Below are positions 8,710-17,185 of a stretch of 53,459 nt of DNA, piece after piece. The stretch is from Lachnospiraceae bacterium (GTDB lineage: Bacteria > Bacillota > Clostridia > Lachnospirales > Lachnospiraceae): NCBI GenBank assembly GCA_017536965.1, contig JAFWCK010000073.1, positions 1-53,459 on the forward strand, read 5' to 3'. Made by a program: the position numbers and the translations under genes. The number at the start of each line of letters is the position of its first letter. Within the stretch, counting starts at the first letter, position 1. Below the pieces are notes generated by a model. That model had not been told where the DNA came from and ran no database searches. It saw only the letters and a program-made list of their open reading frames with translations.

Positions 8710-9486
8710 TCAATCCAGTCCGGCTTCTTTGATCAGGCCGTCTGCAACAAACTGTCCCAGAATCTGATACCCATCCTCGCTCAAATGCATTCCATCTTTT
8801 TGAAACAGCTCTTCTTCTACTGAACCAGACTCGATCAAATGATTGAAATAGGTTTCCGCGTCCAGAAGAAGGATCTTTTTTTCTTTAGCGACCTTGGCTA
8901 TATTAAGATTTGCCAGTCGAATGGATTGTGTATCTTCCGCAAAGGAGGCAGATGGATAATTGACCAGAAACACCAGGCTTCCCTGATTGGCGGCCCCGTC
9001 AACATTAGCCTCCAGGATCCCTTCTGCATCTTCTCCGCTCTGATAGTTTTCTAACGTCAAACGGATGATCACGATATCTCCTTTTACATCCATTCTTTTA
9101 TAGGAAGTATTTTGAGAGATTCCGTTCTCCTCATAGTCCCGAAGCTGAATATCTGCCTGAGTCCTCTCCTCCAGAGCTTTTTCCAATGCTTTGGCATATG
9201 TATTCTCTCCAGTGTTGTAATCTCCGAGGAGATTGACAATCACCTTATCCGTTCCTCCAAGAACGTTGCCGATGCTTTCCGCCTTATTGGTTCCAATTCC
9301 GGTCACTGCCAGAATGATGATCAGCACCAGCACCACAATGACTACACCTACGAGAACAAAGGACCTCTGCCTGGCAAATTTCTTTTTTGTCTCTTCGTCC
9401 AGTTGATTGTACAGATGCTTATACTCATCATTCGGGCGTTTTTTATAATCGGTTTTGAAATCGTTATTTTTAAAGAAATTACCCAT
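8710..9486 (-). CDS. Membrane-anchored SGNH-like protein lacking the nucleophile
   Basis: Protein of 258 residues. An N-terminal cytoplasmic stretch of about 45 residues, rich in Lys and Asp, is followed by one membrane segment (VLVGVVIVVLVLIIILAVTG) and an extracellular domain. That domain looks SGNH-like: it ends with KDGMHLSEDGYQILGQFV, the DxxH block of the fold. The usual GDS nucleophile block is replaced by LLGDYNTGEN, and no clear GxND block is seen, so hydrolysis is doubtful. It may be a binding or structural protein. It begins 11 bases after the MDR gene with only a weak ribosome site, suggesting coupling. Confidence 0.7.
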   Translation of the reverse strand: MGNFFKNNDFKTDYKKRPNDEYKHLYNQLDEETKKKFARQRSFVLVGVVIVVLVLIIILAVTGIGTNKAESIGNVLGGTDKVIVNLLGDYNTGENTYAKALEKALEERTQADIQLRDYEENGISQNTSYKRMDVKGDIVIIRLTLENYQSGEDAEGILEANVDGAANQGSLVFLVNYPSASFAEDTQSIRLANLNIAKVAKEKKILLLDAETYFNHLIESGSVEEELFQKDGMHLSEDGYQILGQFVADGLIKEAGLD

Positions 9487-9496
9487 CTCGTTTTTA

Positions 9497-10540
9497 TTAC
9501 CAGCTGATCAGTCCGCCCGTAATATCAGAACTTGGCTTCGGGAAAACATATTCATCATATGCCTGCGGGATCTGTTCATAGGTAAAAGTATGGCTGATTA
9601 GCGGGGTGATGTTCAGTCTTCCGTACTTGACCATATCCAGGTACACCCGAATATCATCGTCGCTCGTCCAGCTGTCTTTGTTTTTATATGCTTTCAGCGT
9701 TCTGTTCATAACCGGCGGCCAAATACCAATAATCTCAAGATCTGCTCTTTTCATCTTATAAGGTCTGGAGTTGACATAAGTACCGATCAGGCTGACACCT
9801 TTCTGCATAATCGGGTCATCGATCGGAGGAAGTGCTTCCCCGTGAACCTGAGAGATCATGATGAGACGACCTCTTTCCGCGATCAGTTCTGCTGCCTGCA
9901 TCAGTGCATTCCTGTTTCCGGTCGCTTCAAAAATAACCGGGATTTCGATGCCTAATTCTGCAATCAGTTTTTCCAAACCTTCTGGATCCGTCTTGGTATT
10001 CACCACATAATCGATACCCATTTCCTTAGACGCCGCGAGCTTTTCGTCATGATGGCCTGTAATAATGACCGGGCAGGCACCTGCCAGCTTTGCCAGCTGA
10101 GCTGTGACAGAACCGACAAATCCTTCGCCCATTACGATACAAGGCTCTCCCATCATCAGACCGGATTGACGGATCGCGTACATTCCGGTCATGGAAAGAT
10201 TCCAGAATGCTGCCTGTTTCATATCTATATCTTTCGGAGCTAAAGTAACGTTCAGTTCAGAAGTAATAATGTACTGTGCATGCTCTACGGTAGAAACGAC
10301 TTTATCTCCCACTTTAAATTCTGTTACACCTTCGCCTATCTCAATAACTTCACCAGCCATGGCGTATCCGATATTCGTCGGCAGTGGTACGATTGCCTCG
10401 TGCAAAAGTCCACATTCAGTTCCTGGGCTCATTGCACTGTACTCTGCTTTGATCAGGACTTCTCCCGGACCCGGATGTCCCAATTCTTTTTCTGCAAGTA
10501 CGACTTTTCCCGGATGTGCCTGTGCATAAACTGTTTTCAT
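9497..10540 (-). CDS. MDR-family dehydrogenase (zinc-independent type)
   Basis: Medium-chain dehydrogenase/reductase of 347 residues. The N-terminal catalytic domain contains SAMSPGTECG and VGDKVVSTVEHAQYI; the usual CH/CG zinc ligands and the four-Cys structural zinc lobe are absent. The nucleotide-binding region has GEGFVGSVTAQLAKLAG followed by a strand ending VIITGHHDEKL. The SPGTE phrase is seen in MDRs such as BchC-like and related sugar/secondary alcohol dehydrogenases. It is the first gene of a six-gene operon with the importer and probably oxidises or reduces the imported compound. The start follows AAAGGGG. Its promoter lies in a region shared with the divergent LysR gene. Confidence 0.85.
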   Translation of the reverse strand: MKTVYAQAHPGKVVLAEKELGHPGPGEVLIKAEYSAMSPGTECGLLHEAIVPLPTNIGYAMAGEVIEIGEGVTEFKVGDKVVSTVEHAQYIITSELNVTLAPKDIDMKQAAFWNLSMTGMYAIRQSGLMMGEPCIVMGEGFVGSVTAQLAKLAGACPVIITGHHDEKLAASKEMGIDYVVNTKTDPEGLEKLIAELGIEIPVIFEATGNRNALMQAAELIAERGRLIMISQVHGEALPPIDDPIMQKGVSLIGTYVNSRPYKMKRADLEIIGIWPPVMNRTLKAYKNKDSWTSDDDIRVYLDMVKYGRLNITPLISHTFTYEQIPQAYDEYVFPKPSSDITGGLISW

Positions 10541-10601
10541 ATGTGCCCCTTTCTGTTCAGAAGGCTGCCTTTAGATGTCTTCTGTTTTTTTCTGCCTGCA
10601 C

Positions 10602-10692
10602 CTTATCACAGAAATATTTGCCAGCGTTAACACAAATAAGCTTGTGAGGACACAACTTATTTTTTGATTTTTAAACCTGAACTTGATAAAAT
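10602..10692. promoter_or_regulatory. Divergent promoters around a LysR-type palindrome
   Basis: On the minus strand TTAACG (10630-10625), 17 bases and GATAAG (10607-10602) form a weak promoter for the importer operon. On the plus strand TTGATT (10664-10669), 17 bases and TAAAAT (10687-10692) form a promoter for the LysR pair. Between them, 10635-10661 is an imperfect palindrome, AATAAG-C-TTGTG then CACAACTTATT. It starts five bases from one -35 and three bases from the other, the usual place for a LysR activator that also represses itself. Confidence 0.6.
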
Positions 10693-10754
10693 GTTTAAGA
10701 AAGTTATTTCATTTATTGCCCGTTATCCTGCAGCTTTTTTACAGTGGAGGCCTT

Positions 10755-11657
10755 ATGAATCAGCTTGATATATATTGCTTTACCTCTATAGCCAGAACGA
10801 AAAGCTTTTCAATCACTGCACGGGAACTCATGATCTCCCAGCAGGCAGTCAGCAATCATATAAAAACATTAGAAGAAGAGGTGGGCTATACTCTGTTTTT
10901 CCGTTATGGACAGGCTGCGGTCCTTACAAAAGCAGGAGAGATCATGTTGGATTTCTTCATTAAAAGAGACCGGCTTACTGCAGAGTTTTTCCGTGAACAC
11001 AAAGTAAAAGACGAGTCAACCCCATTTTTGATCGCCTGGACCCAGTGGGCAGGATGTCCAACGATTGCACAAGAGATCCTGGAAGGTTTTCGAAAGCAGT
11101 ATCCGAACGACGTTTTTCTGGTAGCAGATATGCCGGCAGAAAAAGTGCGCGAGGATTTACAGAACAAAAAGATCGATGTTCTTTTTACTTCCCGTTATTC
11201 CGCAGAGTATATGTCAATGTCCTGGGAGCATACGTTTATCTGTTCGCAGGAAATCGCACTTGTCCGAAGCAACCGCATCACCTATACCGAAGAAGAACTT
11301 GAAAAATATCCGTTTTTCACAGTTCCTGCCGGCGAGCGTAATGATCACATTACGATCCAACGTGCGAAAGATACCTGCGCAAGAATGGGATTTGTTCCCC
11401 GAAACGTCTCTATCTGCAGTGATCTTGGTTCTGCATATTTGAATGTCATAACTATGAACGGTATGTCATTTGGTACAGAACACACTGCGCTACTCCCGGA
11501 CAGCAACTATGTCCTGACAAAGACCGGGGTCTATTCTGATTACATTATGTGCTGCCCATTCTATCCATCAAACCCTTCCGTCATCCGATTCAGGGATTAT
11601 GTAAAAGATGCTATCCGCAAACTCCCTCATCGTTCCATTAAGGAGGCAGGTCAATGA
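10755..11657 (+). CDS. LysR family transcriptional regulator 1
   Basis: Protein of 300 residues. The N-terminal winged helix-turn-helix spans about residues 1-60 (SFSITARELMISQQAVSNHIKTLEEEVG then LFFRYGQAAVLTKAGE), followed by a linker helix and a periplasmic-binding-like effector domain. ATG at 10755 follows TGGAGG and matches the usual LysR start; an upstream in-frame codon is less likely. It diverges from the MDR/importer operon across a palindrome and overlaps the second LysR gene by four bases. It probably senses the imported ligand or an intermediate (inference). Confidence 0.88.
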   Translation: MNQLDIYCFTSIARTKSFSITARELMISQQAVSNHIKTLEEEVGYTLFFRYGQAAVLTKAGEIMLDFFIKRDRLTAEFFREHKVKDESTPFLIAWTQWAGCPTIAQEILEGFRKQYPNDVFLVADMPAEKVREDLQNKKIDVLFTSRYSAEYMSMSWEHTFICSQEIALVRSNRITYTEEELEKYPFFTVPAGERNDHITIQRAKDTCARMGFVPRNVSICSDLGSAYLNVITMNGMSFGTEHTALLPDSNYVLTKTGVYSDYIMCCPFYPSNPSVIRFRDYVKDAIRKLPHRSIKEAGQ

Positions 11658-12568
11658 ACCAGATCCAACTAGATTGTTTTATGTCAGCTGCTTTAAACGG
11701 TTCTTTATCGACTGCGGCAAAGAGTTTATTTCTATCTACACAAGTCGTCAGCCAGCACATCCAGAAACTGGAGACTGAGCTGGGAACGCCTCTTTTTACC
11801 CGCACAAAAACCGGCGTGACTTTAACAGAATATGGACGGAGCTTCTTTAATCTTGCCAGCGAATGGTCTGTTTTATATAAAGATGCGTGCCGAAATATAG
11901 AAGAGGCTTATAGTGAAATGGCCGCTTCTTTAAACATCGGCATCTCGGAATACATCGACTACCTTGGTGAGATCAGTGGACCTCTTCTGGCTTTCTCTGA
12001 TTCTCATGATAATGTCATCATCAAGGGTAACCATTACAAAAGCAGTGACCTTCTGAAAAGTATTGATCACGGAGACATAGACGTCGCCATCATTCCTGAC
12101 AGTCAGATCGTATCCAGCGGCGATTATGAAATCGCTCCGTTCGCAAAGGAGGACCTGCATCTGTTTATCTCCGGTGAGATCAAGAACAAAAAGAAGCTTG
12201 TGATCGGAAACCCGGAACTGAATGCCGTCTGCACAGCCCGACCACAGTTAACGACTAGTTACGGTGTATGGACAGACGAGGAATGGAAAGAGATTTCTGC
12301 GCGCATGAGCAGTTCACAAAATTATACGCCAAATAAGGTGTATGAGCTTCCTAACTTCCGATCGGTCGTCATGTCCCTGCACTATACTCCGGCAATCGCA
12401 GTCTGTGATATGCGCTTTGGCTATAAAATAGACGAATCTATTTATCGTACACCTCTAAACACAACCACCTGGATCTGCTGCGTCTGGCACAAGCGAAATG
12501 AAAACCGCCTGATTCAGGAGTTTGCAGATCATATGGTCCATTATTATCAAAACGATCAGGACGCTTAA
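11654..12568 (+). CDS. LysR family transcriptional regulator 2
   Basis: Protein of 304 residues with a LysR helix-turn-helix (SLSTAAKSLFLSTQVVSQHIQKLETELG, then LFTRTKTGVTLTEYG) and an effector domain. Its start ATG overlaps the stop of regulator 1 in an ATGA arrangement, so the two are translationally coupled. The two regulators share the fold but are clearly different in their effector domains. Tandem LysR genes may act as a hetero-oligomer or respond to two ligands, an inference. A weak terminator follows. Confidence 0.87.
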   Translation: MNQIQLDCFMSAALNGSLSTAAKSLFLSTQVVSQHIQKLETELGTPLFTRTKTGVTLTEYGRSFFNLASEWSVLYKDACRNIEEAYSEMAASLNIGISEYIDYLGEISGPLLAFSDSHDNVIIKGNHYKSSDLLKSIDHGDIDVAIIPDSQIVSSGDYEIAPFAKEDLHLFISGEIKNKKKLVIGNPELNAVCTARPQLTTSYGVWTDEEWKEISARMSSSQNYTPNKVYELPNFRSVVMSLHYTPAIAVCDMRFGYKIDESIYRTPLNTTTWICCVWHKRNENRLIQEFADHMVHYYQNDQDA

Positions 12569-12574
12569 AGGAAC

Positions 12575-12600
12575 AGGGCTTATACTGCCCTTTTCTTTTT
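12575..12600 (+). terminator. Weak terminator after the LysR pair
   Basis: AGGGC, a seven-base loop and GCCCT are followed by a T-rich run (TTTCTTTTT). The stem is short, so read-through into the downstream gene is possible. Confidence 0.5.
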
Positions 12601-12610
12601 ATTCTAAAAT

Positions 12611-12644
12611 ATCATTTTTTATCCTGTTTTTATCATTTTTTATC
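12611..12644 (+). repeat. Direct repeat upstream of the beta-helix gene
   Basis: The 13-base sequence ATCATTTTTTATC occurs at 12611-12623 and again at 12632-12644. The 21-base period equals two helical turns. It lies about 75-110 bases upstream of the beta-helix gene and may be a regulator site; no clear promoter hexamers were identified with confidence. Confidence 0.4.
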
Positions 12645-12719
12645 ATGGCTCTCTATATTTTATTGTGTCATAATCTGCCCAGAAGCAAATAGAAACCCCT
12701 TTTATTCCGGAGGAACGAT

Positions 12720-14957
12720 ATGAAAAAATTAGAGATTTACAATACCAAGGTCATTAACGATTACACAACCACCGCCATAGCTTCTACCGTAACGGCAGCC
12801 GAGATTGCCATTGACGGTGTAAAAGAAGAAGTCACGGCGAAAGAAGGGCAAGTCCTGGTCCTGATCGTGGATAATGCACAGCGCGATCTGATTCCGGGTG
12901 CTTCCTATGAGGTGGAAAACGAATATAAAATCGTCCCGGTTACGATATACCGGAAAGGCGGTCCAAGCGCAGCTCCATGGATCGGTGCAAAAGAAGAAGA
13001 AAAAGCCTCTTATTATTTCCGCCAGGGACTTTTCGTTGACCATGGCGCTATCGTTGAAGACGCCTCTGTGAAAGACATTCTGGTTGGCGGCTCCTTTGAT
13101 GCAAAGAAGGCAGACGGCATCACTTTGAAAGCTCTTGGAACCCATTTCAACGGAATCCTGATTGACGGAGAATCCGACTATTCCATCAAGGATTCTAATT
13201 TCTACGCATACGGAGATGGAGGCGATGATCTGGCCGGCTGGGGCGCAACCATCATGGCAGACAATAAATCAAAATTATCCATCGAAGATTCTTACATAGA
13301 AAACACAGGCGCGATCCGCTGTGCTCTTTATGTTGACAATACTTCCATTGCAAATGTGAAAGACACAGTCATCTATACCAAAGAAACTCCTGATACATAT
13401 GAGCAGTTTCAAAATCTGACGCCGGGCATGATGAAGCGGGTTCCGTTCGCACTCGGCATGGAAGGTACAATTCGTTCACTGAATGTAATGGCAGATGGTC
13501 AAGGAAAATTTAAAAACTGTATCGTCGTCTCTACCGGATGGGGAGCTCTCTCTACGGATTCTGGTACGGCTTATGATATTTGCGGAACATATGCTTTAGA
13601 GGCAGAAGACACTCTGGGGGGAATCGGAACCCTTGAACCTGCACAGGAAGGAAAAGAATATACCGCGGTAAAGGAAGTGAACGGTGTGAAATACGGATTC
13701 ACGGTCGGCGGCTCCGGCTATGTGACTTATGCGGACTCCGGAATCCATAACCTGTTCAAGCATGTGGAATTCTATTCTCCGGATTACATTCAGGTTATGG
13801 GCTCGGGTCGTTCCGGATCCTCTTATATTGATTCCTACCTGCTTTCCGGACATACGGCTTTTATGACCCAGCAGACTGGCGGTGGGACATTTGAACTGAC
13901 AAATACAACGCTGGATACAGTTGATGCACTGATTCAGATGAAATCAGGAGCAGCTAACACCGGTTTCAGCAATATCATCGTTGACAACTGCAAGATCAAT
14001 TTCAGTGGCACCTCCACAAGGGATGCTGACGGCATCTTGGCAGAACTCGTCGAGTCCGATGATGCAGGTAATCCGGGGATCACAACCTATACGATCAATG
14101 ACACTCCGGAAGAAGCAGTTCTTACAAAAAGCTCGGTTGCGGATTCCTCGGCTGTATTTAAAAACGGAACCTACAAGGGAAATATATACAACAGCATTTA
14201 TAATTATCGTCAGGCATTGAATGTAGTGTTTGAGAACGCTTCCTATACTGGAATGATCTCCTCTACAACCGCTGTTCATGTGGATCTTGCAGGAGCTCTT
14301 GTCCCAAACGGAACTGTCCTGAATGCATTTATGGGATCAGAAGAATATGATCACTGTAACTATGCAGCAGACAAAGGGGGCATGCGTGATGATGCTAAAA
14401 TGATCGGACGTTTTAAACACACTGCATCTCCAATGAAAAACAACCTGATCAATGTCACCTTAACCAATTCCAAATGGAACGTTACCAGCGACGGTTATCT
14501 GAACTCCCTGACGATTGACGCCCTGACAGATCTGGCCGCAGATCATCCGGTTACCATTTGTACCAAGGCATTTTGTGTGGAAGGCAAGGCGTATGAAAGT
14601 GGAAATTATAACAACGGAAATGTAACGGTTTCTGTCGATACCAGCGAGATTGAAATCCCGGACAACGGCGTGGTGGATGCCGGACAAACTTACGGAAATG
14701 TAGTTTACACCCTGATCGCAGTCAAAGAAGATGGCAGCTTTGACTCTGAGGCAGTTACTGTCAAACGCCAGAACTATGTAGATGGGAAACTCTACTTCAC
14801 TCTGACTCCTTGCGAAGGATATGAGATCTCCTCCCTGGCTTCGGAAGGCGGCGAGATCACAGAAAACACCGAGGGCGGTGAACTTGCTATCTACGAAAAA
14901 GTACTTGCTCCTTTTGACGGTGCAAAAGAAATGAGTATCACAATTACAGTAAAATAA
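12720..14957 (+). CDS. Large beta-helix protein without signal peptide
   Basis: Protein of 745 residues made mostly of short repeating strands rich in Gly, Asn, Asp, Thr and Ser. Phrases such as SIKDSNFYAYGDG, SIEDSYIENTGAIRCALYVDN and FELTNTTLDTVDALIQM fit a right-handed parallel beta-helix, the fold of many polysaccharide lyases and hydrolases. There is no signal peptide, lipobox, membrane segment or sorting signal, unusual for this fold in Clostridia. The N terminus MKKLEIYNTKVINDY begins directly in the fold. RBS is GGAGG. It lies between the LysR pair and the AraC gene and ends at a strong terminator. Catalytic residues cannot be assigned, and a non-enzymatic role is possible. Confidence 0.75.
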   Translation: MKKLEIYNTKVINDYTTTAIASTVTAAEIAIDGVKEEVTAKEGQVLVLIVDNAQRDLIPGASYEVENEYKIVPVTIYRKGGPSAAPWIGAKEEEKASYYFRQGLFVDHGAIVEDASVKDILVGGSFDAKKADGITLKALGTHFNGILIDGESDYSIKDSNFYAYGDGGDDLAGWGATIMADNKSKLSIEDSYIENTGAIRCALYVDNTSIANVKDTVIYTKETPDTYEQFQNLTPGMMKRVPFALGMEGTIRSLNVMADGQGKFKNCIVVSTGWGALSTDSGTAYDICGTYALEAEDTLGGIGTLEPAQEGKEYTAVKEVNGVKYGFTVGGSGYVTYADSGIHNLFKHVEFYSPDYIQVMGSGRSGSSYIDSYLLSGHTAFMTQQTGGGTFELTNTTLDTVDALIQMKSGAANTGFSNIIVDNCKINFSGTSTRDADGILAELVESDDAGNPGITTYTINDTPEEAVLTKSSVADSSAVFKNGTYKGNIYNSIYNYRQALNVVFENASYTGMISSTTAVHVDLAGALVPNGTVLNAFMGSEEYDHCNYAADKGGMRDDAKMIGRFKHTASPMKNNLINVTLTNSKWNVTSDGYLNSLTIDALTDLAADHPVTICTKAFCVEGKAYESGNYNNGNVTVSVDTSEIEIPDNGVVDAGQTYGNVVYTLIAVKEDGSFDSEAVTVKRQNYVDGKLYFTLTPCEGYEISSLASEGGEITENTEGGELAIYEKVLAPFDGAKEMSITITVK

Positions 14958-14980
14958 TTTTACCAACAATAAAGTTTTTT

Positions 14981-15022
14981 GAAACTGCCGTACCGATCTG
15001 CCTTTTCGGTGCGGCAGTTTCT
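14981..15022 (+). terminator. Strong hairpin terminator
   Basis: GAAACTGCCG-T-ACCG pairs with CGGT-GCGGCAGTTTC around a short loop. This gives a long G/C-rich stem after the beta-helix gene. It isolates that gene from the AraC gene, whose own promoter begins two bases downstream. Confidence 0.8.
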
Positions 15023-15023
15023 C

Positions 15024-15053
15024 TTGAAGCGTCCTTTCCTACAATGCTACAAT
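15024..15053 (+). promoter_or_regulatory. Promoter placed for a leaderless AraC transcript
   Basis: TTGAAG at 15024-15029, an 18-base spacer and TACAAT at 15048-15053. The expected transcription start, about seven bases on, coincides with the ATG at 15061. No ribosome-binding site is seen ahead of that ATG. Confidence 0.5.
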
Positions 15054-15060
15054 ACTGTTG

Positions 15061-16182
15061 ATGGCTGAGAAAAAAACACGAAAAAAGCAGATTGATTTTT
15101 CCCTTAATTTTGCTGTGGCAATATGCCTGCGCGCGGACCCCAAGGATACCGCTTTTTTGGAGAGTAACGATTACACCACCTACGTTACCAAAAAGCTATC
15201 CCTTTTTGATTCGATCGCAGCTTCTTTCCGGCAAAAAAAGATTGGGCAGGAATATGACCGGGATGCAGATAATATCCGGCTTTTATGTGTTTTTCCTCTT
15301 CCTTTAAGAGAAAGTTTTATCGACAAGAAATTACTTCCGCTAATACAAATAATCGAGACAGCAGCTGACTGCCGTCTGCTCTGCGGGATCGGACAGATTT
15401 CTGCAAATCAGCTTCATCTGAACGAATCCCTGCAAACCGCACGGGAAGCTTGTGATCTATCTTTCTTTGAGCAGGGCTCCATTTTTGATTATCGTAAAAA
15501 AAACCGACGCGCGGATTTTTCTTTAGAAGATTATGAGATATATTCAGAAAAGGCTTTCAAGGCAATCCTGATCAAATCTCCGGATGCCTTGAGTCAAATC
15601 GATGATTGCCTGGATCTGATCAAAAAGATCCACTACGGAAACCGGCAGGCAGTCATCATGCGTGCGATGAATTTTACCGGGGAAATGGCTTACCGCCTTC
15701 ACCGATATAATCTGCTGGACTCGGATTTTTATTCTATGCAGGATCGTCTGCAGGAAGCAGTTCTCTCTGCACAGACATTTGAAGAAGTAAAGGGCGCGAT
15801 CCACGAATATTATCAGTCTCTGCTTTCCGAAATCAATCAGAAAAGCAGGACCGGACGAAAAACTCTGACCGAGCAGGTAAAATCCTATATTCGTGAAAAT
15901 TATATGGAAGATATTTCTGTGAAAGATCTGGCAGCGATCGCCTGTGTTAGTACCAGCTATTTCAGTCATATGTTTAAAAATGAAACCGGAATGAATTATA
16001 AATCTTATCTTACCGGAATCCGGCTGGAAGAAGCAGCAGAACTTCTCCTCTCTTCCGACTTACGCCTTTATGAAATCAGTGACCGGGTGGGTTATAAAAA
16101 CGTTCGGAACTTCACAGAAGCTTTTCGAAAACAATACGGCGTTTCTCCTTCGCTCTATCGAAAAAAGATGCAGAAAATCTAA
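15061..16182 (+). CDS. AraC family transcriptional regulator
   Basis: Protein of 373 residues. The C-terminal 100 residues form an AraC DNA-binding domain with two helix-turn-helices (ISVKDLAAIACVSTSYFSHMFKNETG and LYEISDRVGYKNVRNFTEAFRKQYGVSPSLYRKK). The N-terminal part resembles the middle domain of YesN-type regulators, with CRLLCGIGQISANQLHLNESLQTAREA, but the receiver domain usual in that family is missing. A TTG three bases upstream is an alternative start. No Shine-Dalgarno sequence precedes either codon, and the promoter position suggests a leaderless mRNA. It may control the beta-helix gene or the importer operon (inference). Confidence 0.82.
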   Translation: MAEKKTRKKQIDFSLNFAVAICLRADPKDTAFLESNDYTTYVTKKLSLFDSIAASFRQKKIGQEYDRDADNIRLLCVFPLPLRESFIDKKLLPLIQIIETAADCRLLCGIGQISANQLHLNESLQTAREACDLSFFEQGSIFDYRKKNRRADFSLEDYEIYSEKAFKAILIKSPDALSQIDDCLDLIKKIHYGNRQAVIMRAMNFTGEMAYRLHRYNLLDSDFYSMQDRLQEAVLSAQTFEEVKGAIHEYYQSLLSEINQKSRTGRKTLTEQVKSYIRENYMEDISVKDLAAIACVSTSYFSHMFKNETGMNYKSYLTGIRLEEAAELLLSSDLRLYEISDRVGYKNVRNFTEAFRKQYGVSPSLYRKKMQKI

Positions 16183-16223
16183 GCATCTTTCTTCTCTAAA
16201 TATAAAACTCCTGCGATACGTTC

Positions 16224-16760
16224 TTACTTTTTGATCGTTTCATTAATGGTGTGAGAGCTTCGACGCAGCCGAAAATGGAACAATAATTCGATGAGGCTCT
16301 TATCATATGGCACGAACTCATCTTGCTCGATCAGCTTTAAGATCTCTTCTTTTTCTGCCCAGCGCACTGCCTGCACTTCTTCCTCCTGGAGATGGAGAGA
16401 TTCCAGATCCACGTTTTTTGTTAATACGTAATAATCGTCGAACCCGTTTTCCCAGTGCACGGTAAAGACCGGCCGCACATCGGACAGATCCAGCGTCAAC
16501 CCGAGTTCTTCTCTGGTCTCGCGTTCTGCGGCCATCCGGCTGTTATCACCCGCTACTGCACTGCCTCCCACGCTGATATCCCATTTGTTCGGCCAGCCTT
16601 CTTTAAATGACTGACGCTGCTGGATCAGCAGCTGCCCTTTGTCATTGAATATGCAGATATGAACGACCAGTCTGTAATATCCTTCCGGAGTCTCTTCACC
16701 CCGTACCATCGTCTTACCGGTTTTTTCGCGATCGGCTGTATATAAATCCAAAATTTCCAT
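16224..16760 (-). CDS. Nudix hydrolase, IPP-isomerase-like subgroup
   Basis: Protein of 178 residues with a Nudix fold. The Nudix box is present around GGSAVAGDNSRMAAERETREELGL, with Asp replacing the first Glu of the strict consensus while REx2EELG is intact. The phrases HICIFNDKGQLLIQQRQ and WPNKWDISVGG are typical of the subgroup annotated as NUDIX hydrolases related to isopentenyl-diphosphate isomerase. These cleave nucleoside diphosphate-linked compounds; the substrate is not predictable. It stands alone, convergent with the AraC gene, and has a weak ribosome site. Confidence 0.85.
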   Translation of the reverse strand: MEILDLYTADREKTGKTMVRGEETPEGYYRLVVHICIFNDKGQLLIQQRQSFKEGWPNKWDISVGGSAVAGDNSRMAAERETREELGLTLDLSDVRPVFTVHWENGFDDYYVLTKNVDLESLHLQEEEVQAVRWAEKEEILKLIEQDEFVPYDKSLIELLFHFRLRRSSHTINETIKK

Positions 16761-16855
16761 TTTTCAGAATCCCCTTTTTATAATATGAGCATTGTATCAC
16801 TGACTAACTCCTCCCTGCAAGCGAGACAGACGCTTAACTGACTGAAGGTGTGCCG

Positions 16856-17088
16856 AAATTGCGTTCTGGGTTCGTTTTTTCGAGCCGTTAAACTTGAGAT
16901 TGCGTTCTGGGTTCGTTTTTTTCAGTGGGTTCTGATCAAAAATGAATTTATTCAACACTTCGTATGAATAATTCCCAGGGTTTTACGGTCTGAACGCCAA
17001 AAAAGCACAGTTAGCTTGAGCTAAACGAACCCGGAACGCAGTTTTGAGCAAATCCATAATATAAAACCGAACTCAAAACGCAATTTCA
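16856..17088. repeat. MITE-like nested inverted repeat
   Basis: Four copies of a roughly 25-base unit, consensus TTGCGTTCTGGGTTCGTTTT, lie in an otherwise gene-free stretch (16761-17147). Copies 1 (16856-16881) and 2 (16897-16923) point right. Copies 3 (17021-17045) and 4 (17062-17088) are inverted. Outer copies pair with outer, inner with inner, at offsets of 41 and 43 bases, so the whole element is a symmetrical dyad centred near 16972. No coding region lies inside. It may be a non-autonomous mobile element relic or a repeated regulatory structure. Confidence 0.65.
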
Positions 17089-17147
17089 GTCAACCATACG
17101 TCATATAAGCGTGCACAACTCACATTTTCTTCCGCACATAAAAAATC

Positions 17148-17177
17148 CGGCCCGGTTTTCTTTAAAAAACCGGGCCG
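17148..17177. terminator. Rho-independent terminator after the DUF4956 gene
   Basis: CGGCCCGGTTTT pairs perfectly with AAAACCGGGCCG around a six-base loop. On the minus strand it is followed by a T run, so it ends the VTC/DUF4956 operon. On the plus strand the following T-rich sequence would also allow termination. Confidence 0.85.
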
Positions 17178-17185
17178 TTTCTATT

